Shown piece after piece: positions 43,443-52,892 of a stretch of DNA of 64,000 nucleotides. Origin of the DNA: JAOUFP01 sp963801505. GTDB taxonomy: Bacteria > Nitrospirota > Thermodesulfovibrionia > Thermodesulfovibrionales > UBA6898. The DNA lies in contig CAWDEY010000026.1 in NCBI GenBank assembly GCA_963801505.1, positions 1-64,000 of the forward strand, read 5' to 3'. Within the stretch, counting starts at the first letter, position 1; every line of letters begins with the position of its first letter. The position numbers and the translations under genes were made by a program. The notes beneath the pieces are model-generated. The model had not been told where the DNA came from and did no database searches. It saw only the letters and a list, made by a program, of their open reading frames with translations.

Positions 43443-44274
43443 GATGCAAACCGGTCTTTCGGAAAGAGAAATCGAGCGGTACCGGAGGCAGATGATGCTC
43501 AAGGGTTTTACCGTCAGACACCAGAAGCGGTTGAAGGACTCCACCGCGCTCATAGCCGGGGTCGGCGGGCTCGGCGGGACCGCGGCGCTCTATCTTGCTG
43601 TTGCAGGAATCGGGAAGCTGGTGCTTGCCCATTACGGCAGGCTTACTCAATCAAACATGAACAGGCAGGTCCTTATGCGGCATGACTCCATAGGCAAGGG
43701 CCGGGTGGAGCAGGCGATGAAGACCATTAAGGACATAAATCCCGATGTCGAAGTCGTGATATACGACGAAAGAACGGAGGAAGGCAATATCGGCAAACTC
43801 CTGGGAGGAGTCAATATCGCGATCTCTGCGCGGCCGAATTTTCAGGAGCGCAGGGTCCTAAACGCAGGCTGTGTGGAGAGGGGTATTATAATGGTCGAGG
43901 CTGCTATGAACGGTATGGAAGGCTATCTCTTTAATGTTATACCAAATGTGACCCCTTGCCTTCATTGTCTGTATCCGGAGGACGACCCTCAATGGGAAGA
44001 ACTCGGCTTCCCGGTCCTCGGGGCTGTCTCCGGCGCACTCGGATGTCTTATGGCAATAGAGGCGATAAAGCTATTGACAGGCTACGGAAAGCCGATGATC
44101 TCGCAGATGCTGCTATTTAGCACGCTGGATATGGACTTCAGGAAGGTGAAAATCCACAGGGACGGCGACTGCCCGATCTGCGGCGAAAAAAGCGACATGG
44201 ACACAGACATTAGCTGCGCTGCGGGCGAACTGAAAAGATCAGAGACCTCACTTTATTCAGGGGCTGGAAGATGA
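43429..44274 (+). CDS. hesA: HesA/MoeB/ThiF-family adenylyltransferase
   Basis: A 281-residue E1-like enzyme with the ATP-binding GVGGLGGTAALYLAVAGIG, the Asn/Arg-bearing TQSNMNRQVL, and two zinc CX2C pairs (CLHC and CPIC). Members adenylate the C-terminus of ubiquitin-like sulfur carriers. HesA is commonly next to nif genes and linked to molybdenum or sulfur handling. It overlaps nifB at its start and modA at its end, so it sits in the same operon; ATG at 43444 is an alternative start. Confidence 0.88.
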   Translation: MPSTKMQTGLSEREIERYRRQMMLKGFTVRHQKRLKDSTALIAGVGGLGGTAALYLAVAGIGKLVLAHYGRLTQSNMNRQVLMRHDSIGKGRVEQAMKTIKDINPDVEVVIYDERTEEGNIGKLLGGVNIAISARPNFQERRVLNAGCVERGIIMVEAAMNGMEGYLFNVIPNVTPCLHCLYPEDDPQWEELGFPVLGAVSGALGCLMAIEAIKLLTGYGKPMISQMLLFSTLDMDFRKVKIHRDGDCPICGEKSDMDTDISCAAGELKRSETSLYSGAGR

Positions 44275-45044
44275 AAAAGACACTCGGCATATTTCTAATC
44301 CTCTGTCTTTTTATTTCGTTATCACGGCATGAGGTTTACGCGGAGCAAGGAGAGATAACCGTCTCTGCTGCGATGAGTCTTAAGAACGCCTTTGAGGAAA
44401 TCGGCAGGTTATACGAGCGGAAAAACAGGAATGCAAAGGTGGTCTTTAATTTCGGTCCATCAGGCGGACTTATCAGCCAGATCGAAGCCGGCGCGCCGGT
44501 GGATGTGTTTGCCTCGGCCTCGCCCAAGGAGATGGATGAACTTCAAAAGAAAGGACTGATAGTATCGGGGTCCAGACTGAATTTCGCTGCCAACACTCTG
44601 GTGCTTGTTGTTCCCCGTGGTCAGCAGAAAAAGACCGGATCTTTTTCAGATTTGAAGGCGGCAACGGTAAAAAAAATAGCAATCGGAAATCCCAGGACTG
44701 TACCGGCGGGAAGATACGCTGAGGAGATATTCAGGTATTTCGGTCTCTCTGACCAAATAAAGGACAAACTTATCTTTGCCGTCAATGTAAGACAGGTTCT
44801 CGATTATATTGTCAGGGACGAGGTCGACGCAGGGGTCGTTTACAAGACCGATGCTCTTTCGCAGCCAGCGGAAGTTGAAGTTGTCGCAGATGCGCCTGAT
44901 GCGGCCCACGAGCCGACGTTCTATCCGATTGCGACTGTCAAGGGCACAAAAAACGAGGTGGCCGCAACGGCGTTCACCTCCCTGGTTGCTTCAGCAGAAG
45001 GTAAGAGGATTTTGGGGAAATATGGGTTTAAGGCGGCCAGGTGA
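44271..45044 (+). CDS. modA: Molybdate ABC transporter substrate-binding protein
   Basis: ModA (257 residues) is a periplasmic molybdate-binding protein. It has a signal peptide (to VYAEQ), ITVSAAMSLKNAFEEIG with the oxyanion-binding Ser, NFGPSGGLISQIEAGAPVDVFAS, and VYKTDALSQPAEVEVVADAP near the C-terminus. It captures the molybdate needed for FeMo-co. It overlaps hesA by 4 bases. Confidence 0.96.
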   Translation: MKKTLGIFLILCLFISLSRHEVYAEQGEITVSAAMSLKNAFEEIGRLYERKNRNAKVVFNFGPSGGLISQIEAGAPVDVFASASPKEMDELQKKGLIVSGSRLNFAANTLVLVVPRGQQKKTGSFSDLKAATVKKIAIGNPRTVPAGRYAEEIFRYFGLSDQIKDKLIFAVNVRQVLDYIVRDEVDAGVVYKTDALSQPAEVEVVADAPDAAHEPTFYPIATVKGTKNEVAATAFTSLVASAEGKRILGKYGFKAAR

Positions 45045-45158
45045 CCGATAAGCGACTCCTTGCTCCTCCTGATTTAAGTGGAGGACAGGAGGGGTAAGGA
45101 CCCCTTAAGTTTATAACAGCAGCACAAACAGTGACAGACTGCGCTAAAGGAATAAATT

Positions 45159-45824
45159 ATGGATAACCCGGCGTTTTTTTCGATGAGACTTTCTCTCCAG
45201 GTCGCGGCTGTCGCTACTGTGATGGTGTTTTTATTCGGCCTGCCTGTTGCGTATCTTCTTGCGTCCAGGAAATTCAGGGGCACGGAAATGCTGGATATGC
45301 TCCTGACCCTCCCGCTTGTTCTGCCGCCGACTGTGACCGGCTATTATCTTGTCATGCTTTTTGGAAGAAGCGGCGTAATCGGGAAGTATATCTATGAATG
45401 GACTGGCTGGAACATCATGTTTACCTGGTATGCGGCAGTGCTTGCGTCATTTGTGGTTTCCCTGCCGCTGATGATAAAGACAGCACGTGCAGCGATAGAA
45501 TCAGTCGACAGGAACCTCATAAATGCATCCTATACCCTGGGCCATTCAAAACTTGCTACTGCTTTGAAGGTGATTTTCCCTCTGGCAAAAAAGGGGATCA
45601 TAGCAGGTGCGGTCCTTGCCTTTGCACGGGCCATGGGAGAGTTCGGGGCAACGATCATGCTCGCCGGGAATATCCCAGGGAAGACAGACACCATGCCGAT
45701 GGCGATCTATTCCCTGGCAGGCAGCGGAGAATGGTCAAAGGCGCACGCGATGGTCGCTGTATTTACAATCATCTCAGGCGTGTTCCTCTATATCGCAAAC
45801 AGGTTTGGAAAAAGGGTGCTGTGA
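45159..45824 (+). CDS. modB: Molybdate ABC transporter permease
   Basis: ModB (221 residues) has about five or six membrane helices and the permease EAA-like loop LINASYTLGHSKLATALKVI, followed by AFARAMGEFGATIMLAGNIPGKT, a signature of molybdate/tungstate permeases. It passes molybdate delivered by ModA. The stop overlaps the modC start (TGATG). The 114-base gap after modA contains short repeat sequences. Confidence 0.95.
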   Translation: MDNPAFFSMRLSLQVAAVATVMVFLFGLPVAYLLASRKFRGTEMLDMLLTLPLVLPPTVTGYYLVMLFGRSGVIGKYIYEWTGWNIMFTWYAAVLASFVVSLPLMIKTARAAIESVDRNLINASYTLGHSKLATALKVIFPLAKKGIIAGAVLAFARAMGEFGATIMLAGNIPGKTDTMPMAIYSLAGSGEWSKAHAMVAVFTIISGVFLYIANRFGKRVL

Positions 45825-46555
45825 TGGGACTTTCAGTCAGACTTAAAAAAAAGGTAGAGGGTTTTTCTTTGGACGTAGCATGGGAGACCGGCAATGAACT
45901 GACAGTACTATTTGGGTACTCAGGGGCAGGGAAGTCCATGACCTTCCAGATGATAGCGGGCCTGATGGAGCCCGAGGAAGGCCTTATCCGTCTCGATGAA
46001 AAGGTGTTTTTTGACAGAAGCACAGGGACCAATCTTACTCCGCAGAAACGCTCGCTAGGTTACGTCTTCCAGGACCTTGCCCTTTTCCCCCACATGACTG
46101 TGAGGGAGAACATCCTCTATGGCGCGCTTAAGAGAGAGAAAAATGAACGGGATGAGGAAATCAGGGAGATGCTTTTTGCCTTTCATATCTCTGGGATTGC
46201 CGAGAAATATCCCGGGGAGATATCAGGAGGCCAGAAACAGAGGGTCGCCCTTGCCCGGGCGCTTGTGCGAAGACCTGACGCCCTGCTGCTTGACGAGCCC
46301 TTTTCCGCCCTTGATCAACCGGTAAGGACAGAAATGAGAAAGCTGCTCAGGGCGGTCCGACATGAGTTCAACATACCTATTGTCCTTATAACTCATGATG
46401 TCTCCGAAGCCTACGCTGTTGCCGACAAAATCATTGTTTACGCTGACGGCGGGGTAGCCCAGTCAGGACGGCCCTTTGAGGTGTTCCCCAATCCAGGGTC
46501 TTCTGATGTCGAGGCGCTCCTTTATCCAAATGATTTTTCAGTCTTGACGCGATAG
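45824..46555 (+). CDS. modC: Molybdate ABC transporter ATP-binding protein (short form)
   Basis: The 243-residue ATPase has Walker A GYSGAGKSM, the Q loop YVFQDLALFPHM, signature ISGGQKQRVALARAL, Walker B ALLLDEPFSALD and the H loop LITHDVSEAYAV. It drives ModB. The usual C-terminal MOP/TOBE molybdate-binding domain of ModC is absent, so feedback control by that domain is not expected. I start at the ATG at 45824 overlapping the modB stop. Confidence 0.95.
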   Translation: MGLSVRLKKKVEGFSLDVAWETGNELTVLFGYSGAGKSMTFQMIAGLMEPEEGLIRLDEKVFFDRSTGTNLTPQKRSLGYVFQDLALFPHMTVRENILYGALKREKNERDEEIREMLFAFHISGIAEKYPGEISGGQKQRVALARALVRRPDALLLDEPFSALDQPVRTEMRKLLRAVRHEFNIPIVLITHDVSEAYAVADKIIVYADGGVAQSGRPFEVFPNPGSSDVEALLYPNDFSVLTR

Positions 46556-46605
46556 TTTAAAACGTCTATTTTGACGGCTTCGCAAAAAAGTCCTTTTCAA
46601 GGTCG

Positions 46606-46690
46606 TCATTCCCGAAGTCCTTAATCGGGAATCCATTCTTTTCGATAAATTGCGTCCCCATGGATTCCCGCCTTCGCGGGAATGACGGCT
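46606..46690. repeat. Palindromic REP-like repeat, family Q, copy 2
   Basis: CATTCCCGAAGTCCTTAATCGGGAATCC followed by a GGATTCCCGCCTTCGCGGGAATGAC palindrome. It shares the GGATTCCCGC...GCGGGAATGAC core with 23502-23581. It lies after modC, where it may serve as a transcription end. Confidence 0.75.
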
Positions 46691-46835
46691 TATTAAGAGA
46701 TTGTCTATCTTGAAAGAGCGCGGAACTGAACAGACAAAATTGTAGCAACAATACAAAAATGTAGCCGGCAAAGCCTGTAAATTCCTGATAAATCAAATAG
46801 TTATCACCTGGCATGGTTCGTGATATATATAAGGC

Positions 46836-47075
46836 ATGGGAAACTCTATGTATACTCTCAAAAACAGGATAAAAGACATGGAGAGGGAAGAGATAATCAA
46901 CGCCCTGAGGGAGTGTGATTGGGTCATGGCAAGGGCGGCCAGAAAGCTCGGCATAACCGAAAGGATGATCGGATACAAGATCAAAAAATATGGTCTAAGG
47001 ATAAAGGAGGTCCGATGGATAGAAGAAAGTCACAATATGAGGGATAGTGCCGCTATTGTATTTTTTATCAATTAA
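46836..47075 (+). CDS. Stand-alone Fis-type helix-turn-helix protein, NifA C-terminal-like
   Basis: The 79-residue protein has EREEIINALRECDWVMARAA followed by RKLGITERMIGYKIKKYGLR. This is the NifA C-terminal DNA-binding pattern (xxxWVxAxAARxLGxTxRxIxYxIKKYGI), which is more specific than generic Fis. No GAF or AAA+ domain is present. It could bind the NifA sites upstream of nifH as a competitor or co-regulator. It lies between the molybdate operon and the ammonium genes. The C-terminal tail after residue 60 is not conserved-looking. M5 and M15 are alternative starts. Confidence 0.72.
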   Translation: MGNSMYTLKNRIKDMEREEIINALRECDWVMARAARKLGITERMIGYKIKKYGLRIKEVRWIEESHNMRDSAAIVFFIN

Positions 47076-47095
47076 TTAATCTAAGGGAGAAAAAG

Positions 47096-48219
47096 ATGAA
47101 AAAATATTTTTTAACACTGAGTATGTTGTTTTTGATGCTGATGGCATTGGTTGCGGGAGCAGACGCTGATGAAACAAAGCCGGCTGGTACAAGCACTGGA
47201 CGATATCAAAAAAATGCTTGGTCTGAGCATATATTTCCAGGGCGGCTATACTTACAATTTCGATAATCCGGACTCACAGGAAAATGATCTCAGGGTATTT
47301 GATCACAAGGCGAACAGTTTTACCCTGGACCTTGCACAGATCGTATTTAATAAAGATGCTCAGCTGGGCGGCGTTGGCTACAGGCTGAAGCTGTCGGCAG
47401 GTGAGACAGCGAAATTTATCCATTCACGCGGACTTGGCATCAGAGACGGTCAGGACCCCAGAGATGCTCTTTGACCTGACTGAGGCTTACATCGATTATC
47501 TGGCGCCTGTGGGCAAAGGTCTTAAGTTCCGTTTCGGCAAGTTCGTTACATACAACGGCGCTGAGGTGATAGAGGCAAGGGACAATCCCAATTATTCACG
47601 GTCATTGCTGTTTAACTATGCTATCCCTTTCACACATACAGGACTGATGGCGGGGTATACCTTCTCAGGTGCCTTAACTGCTAACTTTTATCTGGTCAAT
47701 GGCTGGGACAATACTGATGACAACAACAAAGGCAAAACAGTCGGGGCGAGCATAGCGTACAGACCCATGGAACAGCTTGCCATGACATTTAATTTTACAT
47801 ACGGCCCTGAACAGTACACGACAGCTCAAACAACAGGTTTCTCTTTGACTGGATAGGCACTATAAAGCCGGTGAAGAACCTCTCCTTGATACTGAATACG
47901 GATTATGCTACAGAGGAACATGCAGCATCTGACGGTGGAAACGCCAAGTGGTACGGCATTGCAGGAATATGCAAAATATGACTTCAGCGATCTCTTCAGC
48001 GCCTCAGCAAGGGCCGAATACTTTAATGACAAAGACGGAGTCAGGACCGGGACTGCACAGAAGCTAAAGGAAATCACGCTCACGCCTGAGTTCAGGGTGG
48101 CGAAAAACCTTATCATCAGACCTGAATACAGGCATGACTGGTCGGACAAGGAGTCGTTTGATTCAGGCAACAAGAAAGAGCCAGGACACTCTTGCGTAGG
48201 TGTTATGTATACCTGGTAA
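47096..48219 (+). CDS. Outer-membrane beta-barrel porin, several frameshifts in the consensus
   Basis: Joined across three or four single-base shifts, the product is about 370 residues. It has a signal peptide (MKKYFLTLSMLFLMLMALVAG) and then amphipathic strands: YFQGGYTYNFDNP, LFDLTEAYIDYLAP, FRFGKFVTYNGAEVI, FNFTYGPEQYTT, and a final EYRHDWSDKESF through the terminal aromatic GVMYTW. This suits the BBP2-type outer-membrane porins. The pieces are in frames 47096-47190, 47160-47474, 47440-47856 and 47870-48219. It is directly upstream of amtB, suggesting uptake of a nitrogen compound across the outer membrane (inference). Confidence 0.8.
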
Positions 48220-48248
48220 ATGACTGAAAACTATAAGGAGATAACGAG

Positions 48249-49936
48249 ATGAAACGATTATTAGGCATAGGATTTTTGATAGTATTTATGCTTTCGGCCG
48301 GTCTTTTGTTTGCCGAAGACCAGGCCGCGCCCAAGACCTGCTTCTCCAGCGGCAAATGAACAGGCTGCTCCTGCCCCGACGGCAGTGACGCCTGGCTGCG
48401 CCAGCGGCTCCGACAGCACCTGCACCGGCTCCGGAACTCAAACCGGATCCATCTGGTGCGAATAGCGGCGGTGCCGCAGATGTAGTGGGCGCAAGCCCCG
48501 GTGCTCCGACAGCGGATGATCTGAAAAAACCTCGGGCCGAAAGAGCCGCTCGCTGCGAAACTGGCCGATACAATCGGCCATAACAGAATCGCAATAAATA
48601 TTGTCTGGACACTCGTCTGCGGCTTCCTCGTCATGTTCATGCAAGCCGGGTTTGCCATGGCAGAGACCGGCTTTACACAGGCCAAAAACGCCGGTCATAC
48701 CATGGCGATGAATTTTATGGTCTATGGCCTGGGCTTGCTTGGTTACTGGGCCTGCGGCTTTGCGTTACAGATGGGAGGCGTAGGCAATGTTGCAAGCCTG
48801 AGCGGTGGAACAGGCCTTCTCGACGGAGAATTCGTCGTCCATCTCTTTGGTAAGGATTTCGGGCTTTTCGGGACAAAAGGGTTTTTCCTTTCAGGGGTGA
48901 CCTATGATGCCGTCATATTTACTCTGTTTCTGTTCCAGATGGTCTTTATGGACACAACAGCAACCATCCCGACAGGCTCTATGGCTGAGCGGTGGACTTT
49001 CAAATCCTTTGTGTTTTACGCGTTTTTTCATATCAGCGCTTGTCTATCCCCTGTACGCAAACTGGGTCTGGGGCGGCGGCTGGCTGTCTCAGTTGGGTAA
49101 GAATTTCGGGTTCGGACATGGACATGTGGATTTCGCGGGCTCCTCGGTCGTCCATCTCACGGGCGGTGTTGCGGCCTATGTGGGTGCGATGGTGCTGGGG
49201 CCGAGACTCGGGAAGTATAAAGCCGATGGGACACCGAATGCTATACCGGGCCATCATATCCCCATGGCGATCGTGGGCTGTTTCATCCTTGCCTTCGGAT
49301 GGTTCGGTTTCAATGCCGGGTCACTCTTTGGCAGGCGGTGATTTGAGGATCGGCGTTGTCGCAGCAAACACAATGCTGGCAGGCGCAGCAGCCTCGTTTT
49401 CAGCGATGATGTATATGTGGCTGAGGTACGGGAAGCCTGATGTCTCGATGATGGCAAACGGCTTGCTTGCAGGACTTGTTGCCATCACTGCGCCCTGTGC
49501 TTTTGTGACCTCGGTCTCTGCGGTCATTATCGGTGCGATTGCCGGGGTCCTTGTCTGCGTGAGCATTTTCTTTATAGAGCGCGTTATGAAGATTGACGAT
49601 CCGGTCGGCGCTATATCTGTCCATGGCGTAAACGGCGCCTGGGGTGTTCTTTCCTTGGGACTCTTTGCGGACGGCACATACGGTGACGGCCTGAACGGTG
49701 TGGCAGGCACGGTGAAGGGGCTCTTCTACGGAGATGCTTCACAGTTCTTTGCTCAGATCATCGGCACAGTGACGAACATAATCTTTGTCTTTGTGATAAT
49801 GTACGTGTTTTTCAAAGTCCTGGACATGATAGTCCCGCTCAGGGTTGACCCTGAGATCGAAATGGAAGGGCTTGATCAGGCAGAGGTTGCGGCCTCGGCG
49901 TATCCTGACTTTAATATACGCAGAAGTCATCGCTAA
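48249..49936 (+). CDS. amtB: Ammonium transporter, several frameshifts in the consensus
   Basis: After a signal peptide and a Pro/Ala-rich linker (frames disrupted between 48350 and 48580), the Amt core follows. MFMQAGFAMAETGFTQAKN carries the periplasmic gate; the Amt core includes MAGTVVH-equivalent SSVVHLTGGVAAYVGAM, FGWFGFNAGS, and a C-terminal ISVHGVNGAWGVLSLG with pore His and the CTR start. Shifts near 48360, 48540, 49035 and 49320 interrupt it, but catalytic and pore residues are all present. AmtB moves ammonium and is blocked by the PII protein, whose gene is next. Confidence 0.9.
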
Positions 49937-49950
49937 AAACAGGAGGACAT

Positions 49951-50289
49951 ATGAAAAAGATAGAAGCGATAATAAAGCCGTTCAAACTTGACGAAGTAAA
50001 GGACGCCCTCAATGAAATCGGTATCCAGGGCATGACGGTCACCGAAGTGAAGGGCTTCGGCAGGCAGAAAGGCCATGTCGAACTTTACCGCGGAGCTGAA
50101 TATGACATCTCCTTTATCCCCAAGGTGAAGATCGAGGTCGTAGTGGCTGATGCTATGGTCGAAAAGGTCGTTAAGACGATTGAGGAAAAGGCAAAGACCG
50201 GCAAGATCGGCGACGGCAAGATATTTGTCTCCGCCCTTGAACAGGTGGTAAGGATAAGGACCGGAGAGACTGGCGAAGACGCGATCTGA
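49951..50289 (+). CDS. glnK: Nitrogen regulatory protein PII (GlnK/GlnB)
   Basis: A 112-residue PII trimer subunit: MKKIEAIIKPFKLDEVKDAL at the start, a T loop with VELYRGAEYDISFIPKVK that keeps the uridylylated Tyr51 position, and GDGKIFVSALEQVVRIRTGETGEDAI. PII senses 2-oxoglutarate and ATP/ADP. Directly following amtB, it is the GlnK type that plugs AmtB. AGGAGG precedes the ATG and a strong terminator follows. It is distinct from the two NifI proteins. Confidence 0.97.
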   Translation: MKKIEAIIKPFKLDEVKDALNEIGIQGMTVTEVKGFGRQKGHVELYRGAEYDISFIPKVKIEVVVADAMVEKVVKTIEEKAKTGKIGDGKIFVSALEQVVRIRTGETGEDAI

Positions 50290-50329
50290 AATGACACGTA
50301 TTTTGAGGTGTGCTTCGTGTTAACATACT

Positions 50330-50361
50330 GGTGGGGCAGGCAGGGCCTGTCCCACCTTTTT
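50330..50361 (+). terminator. Intrinsic terminator of the amtB-glnK unit
   Basis: GGTGGGGCAGG-CAGGG-CCTGTCCCACC forms an 11-bp stem with one G-U pair, followed by TTTTT, 40 bases after the glnK stop. It argues for placing the start of the next gene downstream, at 50367. Confidence 0.9.
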
Positions 50362-50366
50362 ATTCC

Positions 50367-51416
50367 ATGCTTACAATAACACTCGGACTTATATTCAGCT
50401 GCATACTGATACTGCCCCTCGCAGTCCATAAGGTGGAGGAAAACCTTGAGGTCTTTCTTTTCTCCATGGCTGTAGCAGCAGTGACGGCATCCCATTTGCT
50501 GGGTCCGGAGGCGGTCTGGACGTCCGGACTGATCGAATCGTGCCTTGTTGAGCCGCTCAAGCTGACTGTTGCTACGCTTGTCTTTGGCATTCTCTTCAGA
50601 GTGTTCAGGCAGCCGCTGAAAAGGAAGATCGTTATATGGGAGGCGGCCCTCGGCCCTCGCCTGTTTGCTTCTGTGGTCATCTTTTCACTCGGTCTTCTTT
50701 CGAGCGTCATCACGGCGATCATAGCCGCACTGATACTCTGCGAGATAATGACCGCCCTCAATCTCGACAAAAAATACGAGACGGTCCTTACGGTCCTCGC
50801 CTGCTTTTCGATAGGCATGGGGGCCGCTCTGACGCCCGTAGGAGAACCTCTTTCAACAATAGCGATAGCTAAATTAAGGGGCGGCGCCTATTCCGTGGAC
50901 TTCCTGTTTCTGTTGAAAATGGTAGGTATTTACATAATTCCCGGAGTGCTTTTTGTCGCTGTCGTCGGCGCTTTTCTCAGGGGTGTCGAGGTGTCTCCCC
51001 GCGAGAGTCTCAAAGAGGACTTCCCCGAGTCTCTCGGGACCATTGTTTTCAGGACAGGAAAGGTATATGTCTTTGTGATGGCGCTCATCCTCCTCGGAAG
51101 GGGGTTCAAGCCGGTCATAGATGCCTATATCGCCCCGAGACCGGCAGGGTTTCTTTACTGGATCAATATGTCGTCGGCGATACTCGACAATGCAACTCTT
51201 GCTGCTGCAGAGCTTGGCCCACAAATGAGCGCGGCCCAGATAAAGGGGATCCTCATGGGTGTGGTCATTGCGGGCGGCATGCTTATTCCCGGCAACATAC
51301 CCAATATCATAGCAGCGTCCAAACTCAGGATTTCGAGCAGGTCCTGGGCGGTCATCGGTCTGCCGTTGGGTCTGCTGATGATGGGGGTTTATTATTTCAT
51401 CCTCTTTGTAATTTAA
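50367..51416 (+). CDS. DUF1646-family membrane transporter
   Basis: A polytopic membrane protein (about 349 residues from the ATG at 50367, which lies after the terminator at 50330). It has about ten hydrophobic segments and the DUF1646 pattern: LILPLAVHKVEENLE, GMGAALTPVGEPLSTIAIAK and NIPNIIAASKLRIS. DUF1646 proteins are putative cation or anion transporters in the ion transporter superfamily. Direct substrate evidence is lacking. NhaA follows, so the pair may deal with ion balance. Confidence 0.85.
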   Translation: MLTITLGLIFSCILILPLAVHKVEENLEVFLFSMAVAAVTASHLLGPEAVWTSGLIESCLVEPLKLTVATLVFGILFRVFRQPLKRKIVIWEAALGPRLFASVVIFSLGLLSSVITAIIAALILCEIMTALNLDKKYETVLTVLACFSIGMGAALTPVGEPLSTIAIAKLRGGAYSVDFLFLLKMVGIYIIPGVLFVAVVGAFLRGVEVSPRESLKEDFPESLGTIVFRTGKVYVFVMALILLGRGFKPVIDAYIAPRPAGFLYWINMSSAILDNATLAAAELGPQMSAAQIKGILMGVVIAGGMLIPGNIPNIIAASKLRISSRSWAVIGLPLGLLMMGVYYFILFVI

Positions 51417-51592
51417 GCAGGGAGGCGCGCGTCAGTCTGTTGTTTGGAAGTCCCCGCTTCGAAGTGCCACTATGTCGTATAATATGAGCAAGACGGCCGG
51501 CTTTACTGCAGTACAGTACTGTTTAAAGGCTGCGCCTGGTCATGAAAGAAAATTGTCTGATCAAAACCAGAGCTGAGGAGGACGACTGACAG

Positions 51593-52792
51593 ATGGCTGA
51601 AATCAGGGACAGGATCAATCTCATGCGGGAGTTTTCAATCCCCCTCATCACCGGGGTGATTATTGCGCTGTTCTGGGCAAACCTCGCTCCGCAGAGCTAC
51701 CGGGATTTTCTCCACAACCACTTTCTCGGAAATATGAACTTTCACTTCGTCACGAACGACATCTTCATGGTCTTTTTCTTCGGGATAGCAGCAGTGGAGA
51801 TCACGCAGAGCTGTCTGCCCGGCGGTGACCTCAACCCCCTCAAAAAGGCCGTTAACCCGCTTATGGCGACCCTGGGTGGTGTTGTCGGCCCTGTAGTGAT
51901 ATACCTTGTTTTAAATCACTTCATGGGCTCTGAGCAGTTTTTACGGGGCTGGGGCATTCCAACAGCGACTGATATTGCCTTTGCCTGGCTCGTGGCGCGC
52001 ATGGTCTTTGGCAGCAGCCATCCGGCGGTCTCTTTTCTGCTCCTCCTGGCTGTTGCAGATGACGCTGTCGGGCTCGCCATTATCGCTGTCTTCTATCCTG
52101 ATCCGAATTTGCCGGTTGAGCCAATATGGCTTTCCCTGACTGCTCTGGGCATGCTTCTGGCGCTTGCTCTTCGTCTCGGACGCGTCCGCACATACTGGCC
52201 GTTTGTGCTTTTGGGCGGCGGGCTGAGCTGGGCAGGTCTGTTCATGGCGCATCTCCACCCTGCGCTGGCCCTGATCTTTATCATCCCCTTCCTTCCCCAC
52301 GCGGCCCGGGAGAAAAAGCACTTCTTCGAGGAGGACCCCGGAGACCGGACGCCCCTTTCACAGTACGAGCATGACTGGAAGGTAATCGTTGATTTCGGGC
52401 TCTTTATGTTCGGCCTTGCCAATGCAGGCGTGGCGTTCTCGGCTTTCGGCACTGCCACCTGGCTCGTGCTTGTGTCGCTCCTTGCAGGCAAGAGCATCGG
52501 TGTCTTTACCCTCGGCTCCATCGCGGAAAGACTGGGGTTTCCGCTGCCTGACGGCATGCGGAAAAAAGACCTCCTTATGGCCGGGGTGATCGCTGGGTTC
52601 GGTTTTACCGTCGCCCTCTTTGTTGCAGGCGAGGCCTTTACTGACCCTGTAATCCAGGGTGCTGCAAAGATGGGTGCGATGCTGAGCTTCGGCGCGGCCA
52701 TTATCGCCGTGCCGCTTGGGAAGATCCTGGGAATCCGGAAAGTGCAACTTAACGGTGAAGTAGTAACTAGTGAATCTGTGACGATGATGTGA
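51593..52792 (+). CDS. nhaA: Na+/H+ antiporter NhaA
   Basis: The 399-residue inner-membrane antiporter has eleven or twelve helices and the paired acidic residues of the ion site in LLAVADDAVGLAII, with WGIPTATDIAFAWL and the assembly helix GVALTMSL-type region in GFGFTVALFVAGEAFTDP. It expels Na+ in exchange for protons at high pH or salt. An AGGAGG-like site (GAGGAGG) precedes the ATG. The gene is intact, unlike several neighbours. Confidence 0.94.
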   Translation: MAEIRDRINLMREFSIPLITGVIIALFWANLAPQSYRDFLHNHFLGNMNFHFVTNDIFMVFFFGIAAVEITQSCLPGGDLNPLKKAVNPLMATLGGVVGPVVIYLVLNHFMGSEQFLRGWGIPTATDIAFAWLVARMVFGSSHPAVSFLLLLAVADDAVGLAIIAVFYPDPNLPVEPIWLSLTALGMLLALALRLGRVRTYWPFVLLGGGLSWAGLFMAHLHPALALIFIIPFLPHAAREKKHFFEEDPGDRTPLSQYEHDWKVIVDFGLFMFGLANAGVAFSAFGTATWLVLVSLLAGKSIGVFTLGSIAERLGFPLPDGMRKKDLLMAGVIAGFGFTVALFVAGEAFTDPVIQGAAKMGAMLSFGAAIIAVPLGKILGIRKVQLNGEVVTSESVTMM

Positions 52793-52892
52793 ATTACGTG
52801 CTAAAATAAGATAGAAAACCCTGCTGCAAGCAATGCAGGGAACTTCGGATGTAACCGTGAATTACTAGCCGACTTTATCAAGAGGCAGAACA

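Noticed and set aside
46741..46760. Possible NifA site upstream of the Fis-type gene
   Set aside because: The half-sites TGT and ACA are separated by nine bases, not ten, so the helical phasing would be wrong.
46809..46824. Sigma-54-like motif TGGCAT-N5-GTGAT before the Fis-type gene
   Set aside because: The -12 element has GA in place of the essential GC, so it does not meet the RpoN consensus.
49951..50289. A third NifI gene
   Set aside because: The T loop, Tyr51 and position after amtB identify an ordinary GlnK-type PII.
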